DNA of 64,000 nt from Terriglobales bacterium (GTDB taxonomy: Bacteria > Acidobacteriota > Terriglobia > Terriglobales > Acidobacteriaceae), in contig DATMXP010000054.1 of NCBI GenBank assembly GCA_035561515.1, positions 45,961 to 109,960 of the forward strand. Reading direction: 5' to 3'. Made by a program: the position numbers and the translations under genes. This document shows, piece by piece, positions 58,738 through 64,000 of this stretch (position 1 is its first letter; every line of letters starts with the position of its first letter). Under the pieces are notes generated by a model, which worked only from the letters and a program-made list of their open reading frames with translations, was not told the origin of the DNA and ran no database searches.

Positions 58738-60750
58738 TTATTTGTTCGGTTGCTGCTGAGGAACCGGCTGTTGACCCGGCACATTGGTGTTGGGAACCAC
58801 ACCCGGCATCTGCGGCGTTCTTTTGACGTTGCCGCTTTCGGCGTCGACGATGTCGATTCCGTAATTGGTAAGCGTCATGCCGGTGGCGCGGTCAAGGTCC
58901 ACTCGCGACTTCTCGTAAGCGGCCATCGCCGAAACCAGCCCCGATTGTGACTGCGTCAGGTCGCGCTGTGCTTGCAGCACCAACGTGTTCGTCGACGCCC
59001 CGAGCGCATACTTCTTCTGCTCGGCGTCAAGGCTCTCGCGGGCCAGGTCCACGGCCTTGCGGGCGGCTTCCACCCGGGCGCGGTTCTGGGTCAGCGTGAA
59101 CTGAGAGTTGCGAACGTCAATGCGGATCTGGTTCTGCTGTTGCTGCAAACGCATCTGCGCCTGCTGCAGTTCCAGTTCGCTTCGCACCTGGTCAGCTTGT
59201 GCCGCACGGTTGCGGATCGGGATCTGGATGTTCAATCCAATGCCCTTATCCGGCGCGATACTTTCAAACAAGTTGCCGAAAGTGCCGCCGTAGCTGATCG
59301 GGTAAGTGACATTCGGAGTGGCCGTACCACCCAGGCCAGAGAAATTCGGATTGATGTTGCCGCCGACTGACGAAGCGCCGTAGTAGGCAAACACGTCAAC
59401 GCTTGGCAGTAATCCGTTGCGGACCGCCTTGTTGCTGATTTGCCGGTTCTGAAGGTCGATACGCGAGCTAGCCAACTCGGGACGGTGCGCCAGTGCGTCG
59501 TTGATCAGGTCTTCCGTTGGAACCACCTGCTCGACGGCTGGAATCGACATCGTGTCCGTCGGGATCACCGGGGCGCCGGCCAGCGTTGCATCCGTCAGGT
59601 TGCGGCTGATTGCGTTCTTCATCAGCAACTGCTGCAACTGGAGGTTGGTCTGAGAAACGATCAGGTCCTGATTGCGGGCCGCAAGTTCGGACTGTGCGCG
59701 CACAATCTCGATCGGAGCCAGGGTCCCGATTTCAACCTGCTTCTGGTTGTCGGCCAGCGTCTTTTCCGCCAGCGCAACGGACTCCTGTTTCACCTTGACG
59801 TCTTCATACGCGTTGACCAGGTCCCAGTAGATATTCTGGATCTGGACAACCGTCGAAATGATCTGCTGACGGAAGGCGATGTCCGAAATCTCGCGGTTGT
59901 TCTTCGCGATGCGGATGTTGCGCGTGTTCAAGTTCCAGCCGAGTCCCTGCAACAGGCGCTGCGAGACGGTGGCGCGGAAGTTGCTGGCGAGTTGAGGAGT
60001 CAGATAGTTAAAAGAGCTGTTGGTTGACGTGCGGGTATTGTTGAAGCCCACTGATAACGACGTGCCCGTGGCAAACCCCTGGTTGTACGAGAAGTTGCCA
60101 GTTCCGGTGTGCTGACGAACGATAGGCACACCGGTGAACGGGTTCGTCGATTGGCTGCCGCTTTGTCCCACGGAAAGCGTGCCGCTCAGACTTGGGTCGA
60201 ACGATGGCAAAGAGGGGCCGCCGCCGAGGGTCGAGGATACGATGCCGCTGGAACCAGCGCCCGCGCCGCCCGCACCCGTGCTCGTGCCGCCTGCGCCGCC
60301 GCCCGTTGCCCCCGATCCGATATTGCCTACGCCGCCGCCGGGAGTGCCCGATACCACGCCGGTATTAACGCCGCGCAACGATGCTCCCGCCTTCGAACGA
60401 AGGATGTCCGTGTCGGCGATGGAGAGGTTGAAACGCGCAATCGCGATATCCAGGTTGTTCTCGAGCGCAAGGGCAATTGCATCCGATAACGAGATGTAGA
60501 TCTTGCCGTCGCGAACGGCCTGGTCGATGCGCGGGCTATTGGAAAAGTTCGGCGGCGGCACTTCCCGTGCCGTGAACGGAGCTATGAAATTGAAGATATG
60601 GGATTTCGGCTTGCTGTAATCTTCCGCCGAGTACGCATGACCCGAACTGGTTTTCTGTTGAGTTGCATTGCTGGTTTGCGCCTGCGCAAGACCGGCGAGC
60701 GCCAAAACCATGCCAAGAGCTGAAAACAAACTACGACCCAAGAAGCGCAT
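58738..60750 (-). CDS. TolC-family outer-membrane efflux protein with glycine-rich insert
   Basis: A 670-residue protein with a signal peptide (MRFLGRSLFSALGMVLALAG, LAQAQ) and two outer-membrane efflux repeats: AIALALENNLDIAIARFNLS, and later helices such as VALAEKTLADNQKQVEIGTL and AQRDLTQSQSGLVSAMAAYE. Between helices of the first repeat lies an insert of about 50 residues (131-180) almost entirely Gly/Ser/Ala/Thr, not usual in TolC. It would form a trimeric channel across the outer membrane. ATG 60750 has GGAGA 8 nt upstream; a longer frame to 60807 hides the signal peptide. Confidence 0.85.
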   Translation of the reverse strand: MRFLGRSLFSALGMVLALAGLAQAQTSNATQQKTSSGHAYSAEDYSKPKSHIFNFIAPFTAREVPPPNFSNSPRIDQAVRDGKIYISLSDAIALALENNLDIAIARFNLSIADTDILRSKAGASLRGVNTGVVSGTPGGGVGNIGSGATGGGAGGTSTGAGGAGAGSSGIVSSTLGGGPSLPSFDPSLSGTLSVGQSGSQSTNPFTGVPIVRQHTGTGNFSYNQGFATGTSLSVGFNNTRTSTNSSFNYLTPQLASNFRATVSQRLLQGLGWNLNTRNIRIAKNNREISDIAFRQQIISTVVQIQNIYWDLVNAYEDVKVKQESVALAEKTLADNQKQVEIGTLAPIEIVRAQSELAARNQDLIVSQTNLQLQQLLMKNAISRNLTDATLAGAPVIPTDTMSIPAVEQVVPTEDLINDALAHRPELASSRIDLQNRQISNKAVRNGLLPSVDVFAYYGASSVGGNINPNFSGLGGTATPNVTYPISYGGTFGNLFESIAPDKGIGLNIQIPIRNRAAQADQVRSELELQQAQMRLQQQQNQIRIDVRNSQFTLTQNRARVEAARKAVDLARESLDAEQKKYALGASTNTLVLQAQRDLTQSQSGLVSAMAAYEKSRVDLDRATGMTLTNYGIDIVDAESGNVKRTPQMPGVVPNTNVPGQQPVPQQQPNK

Positions 60751-60998
60751 TCGCTCTTCTCCAAATAAAAATACTTCTCTAAGACTGCCCAAATCCCAAT
60801 TCGTCAACCGTTGATACGCAAACTGCCGCCGGATTGTTCAAGAAATCTGCTGGAATTCTTCCGCAGTGAGCTTGAATTTGGGTTTAGGAAACAAATTAGT
60901 ATATCTGACGGACCAAGTCGTTAACGGCCATTGTTGTTTGGGTTGCAAATTGAGAACACCCGCGTCAACGCCGGAAGTTGCGGCACAGGAACGTGAAT

Positions 60999-61781
60999 TT
61001 GGCACGTAATTTCAAATTGGAACTCGCCTACGACGGAACCGACTTCTCCGGATGGCAGGTCCAGCCCGGTCGAAGCACCGTGCAGGGCGCTCTCGCGGGC
61101 GCTATCGAGCGCGTCACCCGCGAACAAGTTACCGTCCATGGTTCGGGACGAACCGACGCCGGTGTTCATGCATTGGGACAGGTGTCGGCATTCCTCTCCG
61201 AGTCGCCCATTCCGCCCTCCAACCTCGCCATCGCTCTGAATGATGCCCTTCCATCCACCATTCGAGTTACCTCCGCCGAAGTCGTTTCCATGGATTTCCA
61301 TCCGCGCAAGTGTGCGCGAGCCAAAACTTATCGTTATCGGATTTATCGCGAGGCGGTCTGTTCACCTTTCGTGGCGCGCTACGTCTATCACCACCCCTGG
61401 CCTCTCGATGAAGTTGCCATGATCAACAGCGCCAGGCAGGTTGAGGGTGAATTCGACTTTACCTCCTTCGCTGCGGTGGACCCCGATCGCGCCCGGCGGA
61501 TCGCCGAAGCCAATGACGATGACGAAGACGCTCCTTCGAATATCCGCACCATTTTTTCCTCAACCTTCAGGCGCCAAGGAGACGAGTTGATCTACGAGGT
61601 CCGTGGCACAGGCTTTTTGCACCACATGGTGCGGAATCTCGTAGGCACGTTTCTTTTGGTCGGAAAGGGATCGCTGCTAGCAACCGACATTCCTTCGATC
61701 CTCGCCGCGCGCGAGAGGTCCGCCAACCCCGGCGCCACGGCTCCGGCAAGCGGACTTGTGCTGGTCAATGTAGAGTATTAG
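60999..61781 (+). CDS. truA: tRNA pseudouridine(38-40) synthase
   Basis: A 260-residue pseudouridine synthase. The catalytic aspartate is in GSGRTDAGVHALGQVSAF (D53). FKLELAYDGTDFSGWQ at the front and GTGFLHHMVRNLVGTFLLVG near the end are diagnostic of TruA, which modifies the anticodon arm of tRNAs. TTG 60999 is chosen because AGGA lies 8 nt upstream; GTG 60993 would be only 2 nt from it. The aldehyde dehydrogenase gene follows after 15 bp. Confidence 0.92.
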   Translation: MARNFKLELAYDGTDFSGWQVQPGRSTVQGALAGAIERVTREQVTVHGSGRTDAGVHALGQVSAFLSESPIPPSNLAIALNDALPSTIRVTSAEVVSMDFHPRKCARAKTYRYRIYREAVCSPFVARYVYHHPWPLDEVAMINSARQVEGEFDFTSFAAVDPDRARRIAEANDDDEDAPSNIRTIFSSTFRRQGDELIYEVRGTGFLHHMVRNLVGTFLLVGKGSLLATDIPSILAARERSANPGATAPASGLVLVNVEY

Positions 61782-61796
61782 CCGCAAGGAAGTGTC

Positions 61797-63368
61797 ATGA
61801 ATCCCCAGACTGACCTCGCGCAGTCCGTTCTGATTTCGCGCAATCCAGCGGATGGTACGGTCGTCGGAGAATTGCCCGTTGCGACTGCGGTGCACGTACG
61901 GGAAGCCGTCGCCCGTGCGCGGGTTGCGCAACCAGCCTGGCAGCGCATCGGAGTTCGCCGCCGCCTTCAGATTTTGCAGCGCTTTCAAGGTCTGTTGTTG
62001 AAGCGTAAGAAAGAAGTCGCTGAGCTGATTGCCCGCGAAGCCGGAAAGCCCGTCGCTGAAGCGATTACGTCGGAAGTCCTGGTTGTGCTCGATGTCGTTC
62101 GCTTTCTGCGTCGCTATGCGTATCGCGCGCTCCGCCCGGAACCCGTCCCGCACGGGAACCTCATCCTCAAAGCCAAGCATGGACGCATCATTCGCGAGCC
62201 GTTTGGGGTCATCGGCATTCTTGCGCCTTGGAATTACCCATTTTCTACTCCGGCGGTTGAGTCCCTCGCGGCGCTGGCTGCCGGAAATGCTGTAGTGCTC
62301 AAACCCTCGGAGTTCACGCCGATGGTCGCCGTCGAACTTGGGCGTCTGTTGCACGAGGCTGGCGTCCCCGCAGACGTTTTCTCAATCGTCATCGGTGAGG
62401 GCGCCACTGGCGCGGCTCTCGTCGAAGCCGACGTAGACAAAATCATCTTCACCGGAAGTGTCGCGACCGGAAGACGCGTGGCAGAAAGTGCGGCACGGCG
62501 TTTGATTCCGGTAGTGCTCGAACTCGGCGGCAAAGACGCCATGCTCGTTTTCGACGACGTGGACATAGATGTCGTCGCCAGCGGAGCCGTTTGGGGTGCT
62601 TTCATGAACGCCGGTCAAACGTGTCTTTCGGTGGAGCGTTGCTATGTGCAGCGGGGCATCTACGAAAGGTTCGTCCAGGCTTGCGTGGATAAAGCTTCAA
62701 GGATGCGCGTCGGGCCTGCTTCAGATCCGGCCTGCGATATGGGTCCCATGATCCATGAACGGCAGTTGTTGATTGTGGAAGAGCATGTCCGCGATGCGGT
62801 CGAGAGGGGCGCCACGATTCGGTTCGGAGGCAAGCTGATTCCCGAACTGGGGCTCAACTTTTACGCTCCCACCATACTCACCGGCGTGACGCCTGATATG
62901 CGCGTCGTTCGCGAAGAAACCTTCGGCCCGGTATTGCCGATCATCGCCTTCGATTCCGAGGAAGACGCCGTACGCATGGCAAATGATTCGGAGTTCGGGC
63001 TCGCCGCCAGCGTCTGGACTCGTGACCGTGCGCGGGGTGAACGCGTTGCAGCGAAACTCCAGGCCGGCACAGTTCTTATCAATGATGTGCTGAGCGGGTT
63101 TGGCGTCTCCGAGGCGCCACACGGCGGAGTTAAGTCCAGCGGCATTGGACGCACGCATGGGCTTGTGGGTCTTGAGGAGATGGTGCGTCCGAAGTTTATC
63201 GACGCTGACTTGATCCCTGGGATCAAGAAATCCTGGTGGTATGGCTATGGCCCGCGATTCCGAGACCAGATGTACGCTTTCGCCGATATGGTATTCGCCC
63301 GTGGTTGGTTGACGCGCATATCGGGCACTCTCAAATCGACCGGAGCGTTGTTTCGTAAGATGCCCTGA
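61797..63368 (+). CDS. Aldehyde dehydrogenase
   Basis: A 523-residue NAD(P)-dependent ALDH. Catalytic and cofactor residues are N146 (LAPWNYPFS), K169 (VVLKPSE), E242 (LELGGKD) and C276 (NAGQTCLS). FTGSVATGRRVAESAARR is the NAD loop. EETFGPVLPIIAFDSEEDA is the usual glutamate loop. It oxidises an aldehyde to acid; the substrate may be a succinic semialdehyde- or coniferyl-like compound. The C-terminus is about 30 residues longer than the common length, with a basic/aromatic tail. AAGGAAG lies 6 nt before ATG 61797. Possibly co-transcribed with truA. Confidence 0.9.
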   Translation: MNPQTDLAQSVLISRNPADGTVVGELPVATAVHVREAVARARVAQPAWQRIGVRRRLQILQRFQGLLLKRKKEVAELIAREAGKPVAEAITSEVLVVLDVVRFLRRYAYRALRPEPVPHGNLILKAKHGRIIREPFGVIGILAPWNYPFSTPAVESLAALAAGNAVVLKPSEFTPMVAVELGRLLHEAGVPADVFSIVIGEGATGAALVEADVDKIIFTGSVATGRRVAESAARRLIPVVLELGGKDAMLVFDDVDIDVVASGAVWGAFMNAGQTCLSVERCYVQRGIYERFVQACVDKASRMRVGPASDPACDMGPMIHERQLLIVEEHVRDAVERGATIRFGGKLIPELGLNFYAPTILTGVTPDMRVVREETFGPVLPIIAFDSEEDAVRMANDSEFGLAASVWTRDRARGERVAAKLQAGTVLINDVLSGFGVSEAPHGGVKSSGIGRTHGLVGLEEMVRPKFIDADLIPGIKKSWWYGYGPRFRDQMYAFADMVFARGWLTRISGTLKSTGALFRKMP

Positions 63369-63389
63369 ATTCCTGAATCGGGAATTCGG

Positions 63390-63840
63390 GTGTCAAGTGG
63401 GTCGGCGCTCCCGTTTTCCCGCAAGTTCCTGATTTAACGGCAAATATAAATCTCAGAATGTTGGCATGATGCCCCAGCCCAATTGCTATTCTGAATTTGT
63501 AGTTGGTTTTCGTTCTTTGTCATTCGAGTTCTGAGGCGCAGCCGAAGAACCCCTGTACTTGTTTTTTGGGGGTTGTCATTCTGAGGCGCAGCCGAAGAAC
63601 CTCTGTAGTTTGGGTTTTGTCATTCTGAGCCTGACGCTGAAACAAGGAGAGGTTTTACCGACGACCGACAACCGAAAACTGACGGCCAGATACAACAGAT
63701 TGTGCTACTCGCAAGTGCTTTAGAATCAAATCTATAGCCTAACTAGCTGTAAAATCATCTACTTACAAGTCCTTTGTTTTCATAGTCCGTCGTGCAAGTG
63801 CTTTGTTTTCTCACTTGGAGGGGGTAGGGGGTACCCCAGG
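63390..63840. repeat. Composite intergenic repeat, copy B
   Basis: Second copy of the module at 21871-22335, same order: GTGTCAAGTGGGTC; TTGGCATGATGCCCC, CCCAATTGCTATTCTGAA, TTTGTAGTTGGT (63459-63506); TTCTGAGGCGCAGCCGAAG, AACCCCTGTACTTG (63529-63561), repeated as GTCATTCTGAGGCGCAGCC at 63574 and partly at 63619; AAGGAGAGGTTTTACCGACG; CCTTTGTTTTCATA at 63771 and CTTTGTTTTCTCA at 63801; and GGAGGGGGTAGGGGGTACCCC at 63816. No coding sequence seen. Confidence 0.75.
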
Positions 63841-64000
63841 CTGCAACTCGGCCAAATACAACAGCTTGTGGTTGCGATTGATATGACAAATTTTGTGATT
63901 AAAAGATCTAAGTAGCTTTGTTTGCAACGCAAATTGAGAGATACTCCGGGGTATCTCGTTGATTCCATTAGAAGCACAGGGGGGGAGGGTGAACTCCAGG
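63841..64000. other. Non-coding right edge
   Basis: No gene seen. The stretch is AT-rich with a palindrome GAGATACTCCGGGGTATCTC around 63938-63957. It ends in another G-rich run (GGGGGGGAGGGTGAACTCC), similar to the last element of the composite repeat. Confidence 0.3.

Overview
The window looks like a chromosomal piece of a soil-type Acidobacteriota bacterium (class Terriglobia / Koribacter-like). This is an inference from the gene set: CBM9/DUF5916 outer-membrane proteins, unaccompanied MacB-type permeases, an acidobacterial-looking set of conserved hypotheticals, moderately GC-rich coding DNA and dispersed GTCATTCTGAGG-type intergenic repeats. No rRNA, tRNA, CRISPR array, prophage, transposase or plasmid gene was recognised.

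Layout. 1-5.9 kb: a Crp/Fnr-type protein cut by the left edge, a secreted amidohydrolase, a membrane protein, two very small genes (a secreted peptide and a lysine-rich protein), a zinc-ribbon protein, a TrpF paralogue and a DMT transporter. 6.3-19 kb: class III aminotransferase, PEP carboxylase, secreted M24 peptidase, TlpA-like thioredoxin, YraN, GalT, two ABC permeases without an ATPase, and a KefB-type antiporter. 19-24.7 kb: small AT-richer genes and a quinone-oxidoreductase-like enzyme separated by three copies of a palindromic repeat, then a 450-bp composite repeat and a large DUF5916 protein. 24.7-32.4 kb: PilZ protein, etfB and etfA separated by two small membrane genes, a DUF481 porin-like protein, cysS, GrpB, pgsA and small conserved proteins.

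32.7-35.7 kb is a regulatory block: a glycine-zipper lipoprotein behind a good sigma-54 promoter, an NtrC-type sigma-54 activator, and a receiver-like protein with a degenerate histidine-kinase dimerisation segment. It is followed by the most striking part of the window, a tightly packed plus-strand cluster at 36.0-49.1 kb: CmoB-like methyltransferase, a glycosidase-like protein whose barrel halves are in swapped order, two sugar-nucleotide epimerases, a B12-binding radical SAM enzyme, five glycosyltransferases (three of them CgeB-like) and an amylo-alpha-1,6-glucosidase. Several genes overlap by ATGA, so they are probably translated together. I infer a pathway for making and modifying an unusual, possibly methylated, glycan.

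49.2-64 kb: a CDGSH iron-sulfur protein, a MoxR ATPase/VWA pair, an SDR, a TPR protein, a thioesterase, the catalytic subunit of an isobutyryl-CoA-mutase-type enzyme, DinB, a GT2, a TolC-family protein with a glycine-rich insert, truA, an aldehyde dehydrogenase, and a second copy of the composite repeat at the right edge.
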